Source: Bidens hawaiensis
Taxonomy: Eukaryota; Streptophyta; Magnoliopsida; Asterales; Asteraceae
Length of the DNA stretch: 64,000 nucleotides
Direction of reading: 5' to 3'
NCBI GenBank assembly: GCA_021521415.1
Contig: JAIQDT010009186.1
Span: forward strand, 49,706 to 113,705
The translations under genes were made by a program, and so were the position numbers. Each line of letters starts with the position of its first letter. Within the stretch, counting starts at the first letter, position 1. Positions 54,705-64,000 of this stretch are shown here, piece after piece. The notes beneath the pieces were generated by a model. The model did not search any database. It was not told the DNA's origin and was given only the letters and a program-made list of their open reading frames with translations.

Positions 54705-57299
54705 CTGAACCACTGCTAAGGTTTTTAAAGTCTTTTTGAGCTTTTTGTGCAGCTGACACAATCTCAGGATCATGTCCTTCTGGTTTATTTAGAATATCTG
54801 TAAATGTTTTCATTATAACCAACATTACCATTGAACTAGTAGATAGTTCCATTGTTTCTTCCTCACTTGCTACTGGGTTTATTGGACCCAAACCGAGCTC
54901 TTGTCCTTTTGATGGTTCAGGTTCGGGTTCTTCAAGCTCAGGTTCAAATTGAATGGGCTCAGGTTCATCATCAGTCTGTACAGTTGGAGTTTGTTGATCA
55001 AACTATTTTTCTTTTAGTAATTCCAAAGTAGCCCTTTTAGCTTCATCTGCCTCCTTCCTCTTCTTCTTCTTCTTCTTCTTCTTCTTCTTCTTCTTCTTCT
55101 TCTTCTTCTTCTTCTTCTTCTTCTTCTCCATGAGTGCTTCAAGCACTTCTTGATCTATTTCCTCCTCTTCCTCTTCAACCAACGCCCTTTGTCTCTCTTG
55201 ATTTATCAATTTTATTACAGTATTAACAGACTCCACTTCTGCTATATCCGGATCCACTACATAATCCTTTTCCAAAATTTCATCACCAGATGTATCTTTA
55301 TGAGTGGTTTTTGGATGACGATCTGCATCAGTCAGAGCCACCCCTTTGCCTTTTAGTTTTCTTTTAGCAATTTGATCAGGGGTCTCTTCACCAGTCTCAT
55401 TCTCTTTCTCTCCTGACTCCCCCTCATCTCCTGCATCTCCCTCATACTCATGATTTATCATTTTTAGAGCCTTTGAGGTTCCACCCTCTGCAATTTCCTC
55501 ACTTGAGCTGGTATAAGTATCTTCAATCAACTTCAGCCCTCCTGCCTCTTCATGATTCTCCCCCTGTTTTGTAGCATCTGAGGTCTTCTCAACCTCAGAC
55601 TATTGCAGGGCAGTTTCAAGTGCAGTGTTTCGGATCATCAACACTGCATTCTTCTCCTTCAACATAATATTCTCAAATTCTAATGCAGCATTTTTAGATA
55701 TGAGATCATAAACATTCGGGCTTGATGGTGGTGTTTCTTGAATGCATTTAAAGTCTGGTTCAAAAAAAGGTTCTGGTGAGGAGGTTTCAGGTGAGGGTAT
55801 ATTGTAGGATTCTGGTTCATTATATATGGGTTAGGGGGGTTGAATGGTCTTAGTATGTATAGGGTCTTGCACTGGAGAGGTTAGTGGTGTTGAGATATGT
55901 GAATCTTTGGTAGTTTCGACTAGTGGTGACAGAGGTGGGGATGAGATGATTGGTTCTTGGACAGGAGATATGGGTGGAGTTGGAATATGTGTCTCATAAA
56001 TTTGCACTGGCTCTGAGTTTAGTGGTTCTGTGGTGGCTGGAGATGAAGGAATGTCATCATTAGTAGATTCAGAGTCAATGGAGGCAGTATCATCATTGTT
56101 TACTGCAGGGTTTGGTGAATCTGGTGGGGTGATCTTTCGTATGGTTTCAGTCACATTAGATACTACATTGGCTATAAAATCATCTTCATCCATCTACTCA
56201 GTTGCCATGTGACTAGGACCTACAACTAGTTCTTCAACCGGGATAGTAACTTCAATTTCTTGTCCTTTATCCCCTTCTTGATCTTCCCTGTGAACATCAT
56301 ATTCTGCACCAGTAAATGTGAAAACTCATTCCCTATGGGATCATTAACATTTTCATTCATTGCAGCATCATGACCCATATCCTCAACATTCTCTGCCTCC
56401 TGGGCGATTGGTTCAATAATTGGTTCATTATCAGCACCAGCACCTCCATCACCCTAATCATTATCATCATCTTTTCCATCATCAGATCCTCCAACATTCT
56501 CATCATCTTCACTCTCATCATCCTCTTGTTCACTGTGTCTTGGGGTGAGAGGAATATCAATGGCACCCAATGTAGGAACTAGTAGCCATGGGAGAACATC
56601 CCAATCAGCATTTTCAGTGAGCTTACTCCTAGCATCTTTCATCCTCTTATATATATTTGGGTCTTGCAACCTCAATACTTCGCCTGTCAGTGGTAGGTTC
56701 TGTAACGATGTATTCATGATTATCTGTAAAAATCGTTGATACATCAGAAACCTTAGATTCACAGCCTTCTCAGCATTTGATACCAAGCCATTATAAATAA
56801 GTCTTGAAACATTGAGTGGCTATTGATACAGAATGGCTATTGTTAAAGAAGCAAGTTCTTTGTTTAATAAGGTCCAAGTCCCTCTCCTTGGAGACAGGGA
56901 CTGGATGACATGATGAATGAGAAATCTGTAGATCAAAGGAAAACTTCTCTTCTGAAATTATCATTCTCTAACATTCCCTTGATAACCCATAGTTTCTTCA
57001 AAGATTCTCATTAGTCTAGGGACTGAGTACGATGGCTGCTCCTCATGATTGTCGTTTAACTGTAGTGCCATTCTGATTGATGCCTCTGTAACTTCAATAT
57101 CTTGATTCAAAATGGAGGCCTCTATTCTTTTTCCATTTACATCATCAACATAAGTGGCTGAGTTCCAGAAATCTGTGATATGATTACTGTAAATCGTTGG
57201 ATTCTTTGTCAACGCCACCCATAGATTGGAATTTTGTAGGAAATTGATCATAAGCTCCAATTCCCTGTTGTCATTGTCTAACTCCAACTGAGCACACAT
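54705..57299 (-). pseudogene. Accessory ORF copy A, 5' part
   Basis: Minus-strand fragments in shifting frames. The N-terminal part (56961-57299) has 'ELMINFLQNSNLWVALTKNP' and 'HITDFWNSATYV'. A second block (56454-56960) has 'YRFLIHHVIQSLS', 'LIYNGLVSNAEK', 'FLMYQRFLQIIM' and 'LPLTGEVLRL'. A long acidic Ser/Pro/Glu-rich region follows (55003-56400) with a poly-Lys tract, then 'LDILNKP' and 'DPEIVSAAQKAQKDFKNLSSGSEP' just before the insertion. Copy B shares the later blocks. I recall this as an accessory protein of composite-family LTR elements; its function is unknown to me. The globular N-terminus and disordered acidic C-terminus are visible. Multiple breaks. Confidence 0.65.
55060..55127. 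repeat. (CTT)n / (AAG)n microsatellite, ~22 units
   Basis: 68 bases of pure trinucleotide. On the minus strand it keeps the accessory ORF frame open and encodes about 22 lysines. Absent from copy B, which has short E/K-rich sequence there. Confidence 0.98.
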
Positions 57300-57644
57300 G
57301 TCAAGACCGGTAGTCAGGTGCAAACCTTGGAAAGGTTGACAAGAACACACTAACTCAGTTACCCGAAGGCCTATTGAATATCACGGCGGAATCAAGATAT
57401 CCAACGAATGGGAACGAAGGTGTGAAGTTGTAGACACGAAACAATAACAGATAATCAATAATAACACAATCAAAGACAAATATTCACTGTATTTAATATA
57501 TCATTATTAGAACAGTGAAAGGAATGTCTTGGTTTTCATGTATGACAGCGGCGGCTGTACGAGGAAAACAAATAGAATATTCTTTGGAATGTTTCTCGTA
57601 GTGTGTGCGTCGTTATCCGTGCCCTAAATGGAAACTTAGGACCC

Positions 57645-57652
57645 TATTTATA
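57645..57652 (-). promoter_or_regulatory. TATA box of element Y LTR
   Basis: ctataaatag context on the minus strand, in the expected middle of the LTR. Confidence 0.55.
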
Positions 57653-57769
57653 GACCCTGACATTCCTTCGAGAATCCCTATTTATTACATAATGAAAGAC
57701 AAAATAAGTACAAGTGTAGGAGTCTTCGAGCAAGGTTTGTCTCTTGCTCGAGCAGACTCAGTATGCTAG

Positions 57770-58245
57770 GTATGCTCGATGAATGTCTTCGAACATACTT
57801 TACTTAGAATATCTTCAGTGAAGATATTCTCCTCCAGCAAGCTTCATTCCTCTTGACCAATCCTTGCTTTACTCGAACTAGTCCATCGAGCAAGCTCATT
57901 CTTCTTGATGTCTACAGTCTTGTCCTTAGACTTATTGAACAATATTTAGCATGCTCGGATGTAAATCTTGGTCGGAGAACTGAACTTTGCTTGAAGTCCT
58001 TGCTTTGAACACATGACATCTTCTTATTGCATCCATGCTTGTCCCCATGTGCTCAACCATCCTGTGCTTGTAACACTTGATTAAAACTTGTATGATTAAG
58101 CTGTTTGCTCGATTGGCAATCCATGCTCGATAGAAGAATATTCTTGCTCGTTGAAGTGTAGCTTGCTCGAAGCCTTAACACTTAGAAGAATTAACCACAA
58201 ATGGTTCTAAAGACCTTTCTCGAAGTAGTAAAACCTTTCTCGATA
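57770..58245 (-). repeat. Inverted-repeat arm 1
   Basis: Reverse complement matches 59499-59978 along about 480 bp, e.g. 'atcgagcatggattgccaa' and 'catcgagcatacctagca'. Confidence 0.85.
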
Positions 58246-58333
58246 GTCTAAGCTTGCTCGAAGTCTATACTTAGCCGTTTCCAGAGGAGGTTGAGAAGAT
58301 TCCAATCTTCCTTATCAAAAATCCGACCCAACA

Positions 58334-58465
58334 ATCTCCCCCTATATTGGAACAAGCTCAGATGCACCAAAACACACCTGTATAGAGTTACACATGTATC
58401 AGATATCAAAGATATATCATTCAAGAACATGTCATTTCATTACATAAATAGGAATTCTTCCTCTT
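58334..58465 (-). other. PPT and 3' untranslated region of element Y
   Basis: Minus strand atagggggagatt at 58334-58345 is a polypurine tract. The rest is untranslated sequence cut by element 2, resuming at 60600. Confidence 0.7.
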
Positions 58466-58974
58466 TGTTGGGACTAATATTTTAGACCGACACATCGAAT
58501 TATTATAATTATGGGTGAAAAATAATTAATATTTTTGGTCTCAACCAAGGGTGGATGGCTTGAAGACGAAGACATGCTAGACTAGTATAAATAGATGTAT
58601 TTGCTAATTTGTCTAGCATGAGTGTATTGTGTATTGTGTGAGATCAAGGGTTTATCTCTTTGAGTGAGCCGCCGCCTCCAGGATGAGCTCTCCTGGAGGT
58701 GGCTGATTTTTTATGTATGTCTGAGTGCTATGTATGATAATCTTTTGATAAATGAAATCATATTGCCACTTCTTTATCTTTATGTTTCGATTGCATATAT
58801 TTATTCATCCAGTCTATTGTTCATTGTAATCGATTTAGGCTCTCTCCCAAACACCACTCATCCGTCCAAAACCCCCTCTCAAGAGCGAATACGATTTGAT
58901 ACTAGCTTAGATCCGAGCTCCTCCGTTAATAACGAACATTATTCACGCTTCCGCACCAGGGATCGGTTCTCACA
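58466..58974 (+). repeat. 5' LTR of element 2
   Basis: tgttgggacta to ggttctcaca; TATA box tataaata at 58586-58593. Confidence 0.9.
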
Positions 58975-60085
58975 ATTGCTCGTGAAGGGACTTTGACTTA
59001 TGTGTGCTCGTGAACCGATAATCCATGAATGAATTACATTTGAGATTTTTGGTTCCGTTGACCATTTGACCAAGCTGATCTTTACGGAAGATATATACCA
59101 TGGATATTTTGGTAAATTTTATCCAATCATCAACAAGCAAAAGGAAATCAAAGCCTTATCAATTTTTCATAACTTCATCAAAGAGCTTTACAAGAAAAAG
59201 GGTTAACCAAGCTCACAGGTTTAATCACTTATGAGTGTCAACCATATAATGTTTTGTTTATCTTTTTTTATTACAGAATCAAAAATCTTGATAAGAATGG
59301 TCAAGGTTGTTTCACCCACACTTGATTTGAAGACACAATTTTCAAAGACAATTGCAACGAAATTGGGGGAGTTAAAATTTCTGAATTTCATTGCAAATTG
59401 CTTGCTTCAAATCAAGTGAAAAGACTCAAGTTAAGGAAAAGTTGATCCATATTCCAAGATTCTTTAGAGATGTTTCATTGTTTGTGAGTTTGGTACGATC
59501 GAGCATGATTTACTACTTCGAGCAAGGTTCTGAACCTTAAATGGTTGATTCCTCTAAGTGTTAAGGCTTCGAGCAAGCTACAATTCATCTAGCAAGAGTA
59601 TTCTTCTATCGAGCATGGATTGCCAATCGAGCAAACAGCTTGATCATACAGGTTTTAACCAAGTGTTACGAGCACAGGATGTTCGAGCACATGGGGATGA
59701 GCATGGATGCAATAAGAGGATGTCACGTGATCAAAGCAAGGACTTCGAGCACAGTTCAGTTACCGAGCAAGATTTACATCCGAGCATGCTAAAGATTGCT
59801 GAATAAGAAAGGCTGAATACATCAAGAAGAATGAGCTTGCTTGATGGACTTATTCGAGCAAAGCTTGAACAAGTCAAGAGGAACGAAGCTTAATCAAAGG
59901 GAATATATATTCTTCGAAAGAGAATATATTCCAAGTAAAATCTGCTCGAAGACACTCATCGAGCATACCTAGCAAAGGAAAGGTTTGAAGATGACTTACA
60001 AGGAAAGAAACGGATTTGAAGAATGGAAGATTATCTGCTGATCACATTGAGTTGAAATTCGATGGCATCGGTCTAAAGGGGAGAT
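58975..60085 (+). other. Interior of element 2, non-coding
   Basis: Three parts. 58975-59498 matches element 1 interior from about 19018. 59499-59978 is inverted-repeat arm 2. 59979-60085 matches the element 1 tail (19680 onwards) ending in the PPT. No PBS at the 5' end. Confidence 0.75.
59499..59978 (+). repeat. Inverted-repeat arm 2
   Basis: Partner of 57770-58245 in inverse orientation; dense tcgagca words. Confidence 0.85.
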
Positions 60086-60594
60086 TGTTGGGACTTATAT
60101 TTTAGACCGATGTATCGAATTATTATAATTATGGGTGAAAAATAATTAATATTTTTGATCTCAACCAATGGTGGATAGCTTGAAGACGAAGACATCCTAG
60201 ACTAGTATAAATAGATGTATTTGCTAATTTGTCTAGCATGAGTGTATTGTGTATTGTGTGAGATCTAGGGTTTATCTCTTTGAGTGAGCCGCCGCCTCCA
60301 GGATGAGCTCTCCTGGAGGTGGCTGATCTTTATTGTATGTCTGAGTGCTATGTATGATAATCTTTTGATAAATGAAATCATACTGCCACTTCTTTATCTT
60401 TATGTTTCGATTGCATATATTTGTTCATCCAGTCTATTGTTCATTGTAATCGATTCAGGCTCTCTCCCAAACACCACTCATCCGTCCAAAACCCCCTCTC
60501 AAGAGCGAATACGATTCGATCCTAGCTCAGATCCGAGCTCCTCTGTTAATAACGAACATTATTCACACTTCCGCGCCGGGGCTCGGTTCTCACA
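60086..60594 (+). repeat. 3' LTR of element 2
   Basis: tgttgggactt to ggttctcaca; TATA box at 60206-60213. Confidence 0.9.
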
Positions 60595-60599
60595 CTCTT

Positions 60600-60772
60600 G
60601 GGATTACACATTAAATTTTTACATCAAAATACAATTGAAACGAAAATTACAAAGATAAACAGAATTAAATTAATCATCATTAAGTATCTATTCTGCTATC
60701 TCCTCCTCCTGCTCCTTGTGTCAGATTTTTCCTTTTTCAATTTGACAAGAGCTGCCTTTTGCTTGATCATGT
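60600..60772 (-). other. 3' untranslated region of element Y (continued)
   Basis: Resumes after element 2; no gene. Confidence 0.5.
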
Positions 60773-63700
60773 TTAATTCCACATCATCAGAGGATTCGAT
60801 GGAAACTCTGCGTCTACTACATCTTGGAGATCTAGAGGATGTATGAATTGAGGATCCCCATCATACCGGATCACAGCAATTGTTATTCCCGATTCATTCC
60901 TCAAAGAGATTGAGTCATTGTGTTGGTTGTAAGTGATATAGGTGATCTTTCCATTACGCTGCACAACTGAATTTGGTTCAAGCATCTCCTGCCTCATTGC
61001 TAAGCACTCCTTTAAAGTCGTTCTTTTACCATGAGAGCTGCTTTCTTGGGTTTTCCTTTTGTTAGTATCAAATAGAGAGAGTTCAAGAGTGTGAACTTCA
61101 TTAACCCTTTTTCGCCTTCTGTCCTTCTCAGCTTGACTGTGTATTATTCTTTTCTTTTGATTTTGGAATGGAAACCCTCTGTCTGATTGTTCCTTAATGA
61201 ATTTTGAGAGGTCATTCCTTTGTTGTCTAGATGGTTGGCTTCTGATTTGATTGTCATATAGTTTCAATTCAACTATCTTTGTCAGTTGTTCTTTAGTAAA
61301 ATTCCTCAAGTCATCCCTGAAAATGATCAGAGTTTCTTCTTAATCTTCAGTGATCACCCTTAAAGTCTTGGATCTTTTATCATAGTAGAGATGTGTGGAC
61401 AGATTTAAGTTCCTTGGTTGCTCAGGCCTCACAATCTCAGACCTTAAGGGTGTTCTGCTTGTGCTTCCTTGCTGGGTCTTCTTTGTCTTGTCAAGCCCTT
61501 CCTCTACATACCATCACTTTATAGTTTCATCAGTTTGAGTCATTAGTCTTCCCATATTAACACCTTTCTTGTGTAATGCACTCATGATCTCAGCTCTAAA
61601 CCAGTTCCTCCATCTTTCTCTTTTCTTCTTCCAATCTTCTTTGTGTTTCCATATATAATCTTTGCTCTCGATTGTATAAGTCTAAAAGTTGTTCATGAGG
61701 CATGTTATTGAACTGATCTTCAGTTATACCTTTACCCATCACAATTTCTTTTAACGTTTGGACTCTCTAAGGATCTTGGAACCATTCTCTAGCCTCAGCT
61801 TTCTTCTTTTCAGTTTCCACCTTCTCTTTCTCCATCTGCTCCTTCAACTTCTTTTCTCTTTCTAGATCAGCAGAACTCTTTTAACTTTTATGAGAGTCTT
61901 TAACATTTTGCACTTTTCTTTTCAATTCTTCCAGAGAAAGCTTGATCAATGAGTTGTATTTAAATCCTTGGACTTGCAAAAATTGAATATCTTTATGTTT
62001 AGCCTTTACAGACTCATACTCAACATCATCACTTGTCCTCTTTCTTTTGTTTGTCTTTTCAACAAACTTAGCAATGTCATCCACAAGAGCTCTCTTGTAG
62101 ATTTTGTCAACATCATCAAATGATTGCAAGTTTAGAAATGCAGGCTTGTGACCAGCCTTTATTAGAAATTCTCTTTTTGAATTCCTCATCTTCCATCCTT
62201 CAGCTTCTTTGGCAATTTCTTCTTTTGATTATCTTTGGAGATATTTCAAGTCATAGGCAAGACTTATCAAATAAGCTTTATCTTCATCCTCCTTCTCAAC
62301 ATCTTTCAATCCTTCTTCATCCTCATTTTCATCAAACTGTTCATCCAGATTGTGAAGTGCTCCAATTATTGGTTCTTCAGTTTCAGGTTCAGGAGACTTG
62401 AATACAAACTTGGATTTTTTCGGTCTTCTTTTATAAACTGATTTTTGTCTTTTAGCCTTAGGAGGTTCAACTTCAGATGCTTCTTTCCTCTTTACTCCCC
62501 CCTCAGCTTTAGTTTCTGGTTCTGTTGGCTCAGTGAGGATTGGTTCTTCATTTACAGTCTTCTACACTTCATCGCCATCAGTTTCTGTGATTATAGGTTT
62601 CTCTATGTGGGTTGCAGGTTCTTCATCAAAGATATCTTCAACTATAGGTTCAGCGGGTTCAACAACCTCTTCAACTCTTGGCTCTGATTGTATGTTGCTG
62701 CTCAAATTTATGAAATCTCTTTGAGCCTTTTTAGCAGCAGACACAATCTCAGGATGATGTCTGTCTGGCTTATTTAGAACATCAACAAGAATTCTCATTA
62801 TCACCAATTTAAACATTTGGCTTGCGGATATTTCAATTATCTCATCCTGCTCTTGATTTACTGGACCTAGACCAAGATCTTGTTCTTCATGAGTTTCAAC
62901 TTCTGGATTTGCAGGCTCAGACTCAGTTTGCAATGGCTCAGACTGTACGGGCTCTTCAGGCTCAGTTTGTGTGGGCTCTAGTGTATCATCATTTTGTTTT
63001 GCATTCAGAGCCTCTAGTGTAGCCTTAATCGCATCATATGTCTCCTTCCTCATTCTCTCATTCTCTTCTTCTTTTTCCTTCATTTTAATTAGTGCTTCAA
63101 ACACTTCTTGAGGAATTTCATCATCTTCTTCTTGAGCCTTTTGATTTATTGTATCCAGATCTTCGTTCATGAGTCTTATGACTGTTTTGACTTATTCAAC
63201 TTCAGCCATGTCTAGATCAATCACATTGTCTCTTAAAAGTATGTCATTACTAGATTGCACATTGTGTAGGGACTTGGGATGTAGGTCATCATCTGTGTAT
63301 GCAATCCCTTTCCCTTTCTGTTTTCTTCTTAGTTTTTCATCCTCAGTTTCATTTCTATCATCATGCTCCCCCTCATCATCAGCATCTCCCTCATATTCAA
63401 AGCATTTGACGGTCCAGCTTCTACAATTTCCTCATCAGAGCTGGCATATAGATTTTCAATTAGTCTTAAGCCCTCTGCATCTTTATGTTTCTCCCCTTGT
63501 TTTGGTGCATCTGAGGTCTTCTCAACCTCAGAGTGCCCCTCCAGGGTTCGAATTTTCAATAAAGCCTCATGTAAGCAGCCATTAATGCCTTGTTTCTTGT
63601 TTCTAATACCGCATTCTTTTCTTTCAACATGATATTTTCAAACTCAAGCTTTGCATTCTCAACAACTATATCATAGAGATTTGGACTGGAAGGTGGGGTT

Positions 63701-64000
63701 TCTTGAGTGGGTTTGAATGCAGGCTCAGAAAAATGTTCAGAATCAGAGGTTTCTTGAAAGGGTAACTTGTATGGCTCAGGTTCTGTGGGAATAGATTGGG
63801 TAGGTTTAGCAATGGTAGTAGTGGGTTGGTCTTGTACTAGGGAGGATGGTGGTGTTGGAATATGTGTGTCTTAAACAGGTTGGGCTGGTTGGAAAACAGG
63901 TGGTGAGGAGGTAATCGGGTTATATAATGGGGATGTTGGTGGTGAAGGAACATGTGTGTCATGAAGTGGTTCATTTTCAGATAATGCTGGTTCAGTAGTA
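60773..64000 (-). pseudogene. Accessory ORF copy B of element Y (continues past window)
   Basis: Minus-strand frames show, from the N-terminal side, a Ser/Pro-rich acidic region (63170-64000) and 'EVFEALIKMKEKEEENERMRKETYDAIKATLEAL' (about 63060). Next are 'MFKLVIMRILVDVLNKPDRHHPEIVSAAKKAQRDF' (62700-62830), a Glu/Val/Ile region, and 'EGGVKRKEASEVEPPKAKRQK' (about 62500). A Lys/Glu-rich helical stretch ('NKRKRTSDDVEYESVKAKHKD', 61881-62189) follows. The C-terminal part (60773-61309) has a basic 'AEKDRRRKRVNE' segment and a compact end with 'RNGKITYITYNQHNDSISLRNESGITIAVIRYDGD'. At least five stops or shifts. It is followed by PPT and LTR on the same strand, so it is the last, sense-oriented ORF of element Y. 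Function unknown. Confidence 0.65.

Larger units (their letters stand above)
57337..58333 (-). repeat. 3' LTR of element Y (997 bp)
   Basis: On the minus strand it starts tgttgggtcgg directly after a PPT and ends cttgtca. A TATA box (tataaata, minus strand) lies at 57645-57652. The upstream (U3) half is rich in tcgagca words. No second LTR in the window; called from PPT, ends and TATA. It abuts accessory ORF copy A, suggesting Y inserted near that ORF's start. Confidence 0.7.
58466..60594 (+). mobile_element. Non-autonomous copia-like LTR element 2 (2129 bp)
   Basis: LTRs of 509 bp each (58466-58974, 60086-60594) and a perfect target duplication ctctt (58461-58465, 60595-60599). A PPT (aaaggggaga) precedes the 3' LTR. 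Same family as 17054-20490. The interior is only 1111 bp and codes for nothing. It starts at sequence equivalent to about 19020 of element 1, so the PBS and about 1.4 kb are missing. It contains about 480 bp that are the inverse of element Y's LTR. Since a PBS is needed for transposition, its loss probably came after insertion. Confidence 0.9.

Noticed and set aside
1..64000. Host protein-coding gene, tRNA or rRNA
   Set aside because: All protein similarity I could recognise is to retroelements. I saw no spliced host gene, tRNA cloverleaf or rRNA segment, though a short diverged exon could escape reading by eye.

Overview
This window looks like nuclear DNA from a flowering plant: AT-rich, dominated by LTR retrotransposons, with no intact host gene, no rRNA or tRNA gene and no bacterial-type operon. 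Plant-type Ty3/gypsy lineages (Tekay-like with a chromodomain, Tat-like with antisense accessory ORFs, Athila-like) and Ty1/copia elements account for almost all coding similarity. Several accessory ORFs resemble ones I associate with Asteraceae (daisy family) genomes. The family assignment is an inference from remembered protein style, not a search result.

Layout. 1-2833: gag fragments of two Ty3/gypsy elements on opposite strands, plus a 92-bp tandem duplication. 2834-4724: solo LTR (family L). 4842-5102: a hAT-like MITE built of GGTACC palindromes. 5154-8860: minus-strand Athila-like remnant (broken integrase, two small coiled-coil ORFs, an ATHILA ORF-1-like ORF). 8861-14398: a very long (3.55 kb) LTR with primer binding site (PBS), leader and gag start. 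This is joined abruptly at about 14399 to the RNase H-integrase end of a Tat-like element. That element runs to about 26170 and carries two antisense accessory ORFs (aORFs). The pol-proximal aORF is split by a small non-autonomous element (17054-20490, TSD ttctt). 28031-31746: minus-strand Ty3/gypsy gag-PR-RT with a TRIM (29270-30323) inserted in the protease. 32333-38978: a large non-coding LTR element (LARD-like, family L, minus strand) with a truncated 5' LTR. 38985-57299: the core nest. A minus-strand accessory ORF (copy A) is split by a complete Tekay-like element (39525-54699, TSD tggtt). That element is split in its RNase H by a minus-strand copia element (44741-51426, TSD catta). 57337-64000: 3' end of another minus-strand LTR element ('Y') with accessory ORF copy B, PPT and 997-bp LTR, interrupted by a second small non-autonomous element (58466-60594, TSD ctctt).

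How it works together. The window is a chronicle of nested insertion. TSDs, PBS and PPT sites let four insertions be ordered with good confidence, and coding reading resumes across the junctions. Every large coding region is broken by stops, frameshifts or deletions, so nothing here looks autonomous. The longest intact frame is the 865-aa copia gag. The most interesting leads are the poorly known accessory ORFs, the non-autonomous elements (TRIM, LARD-like, gag-only copia, small LTR elements), and the family-specific short-motif arrays (GCGAAGTT, CTCGAGCA, GGTACC) inside LTRs and leaders. I found no convincing evidence for a host-encoded novel system.
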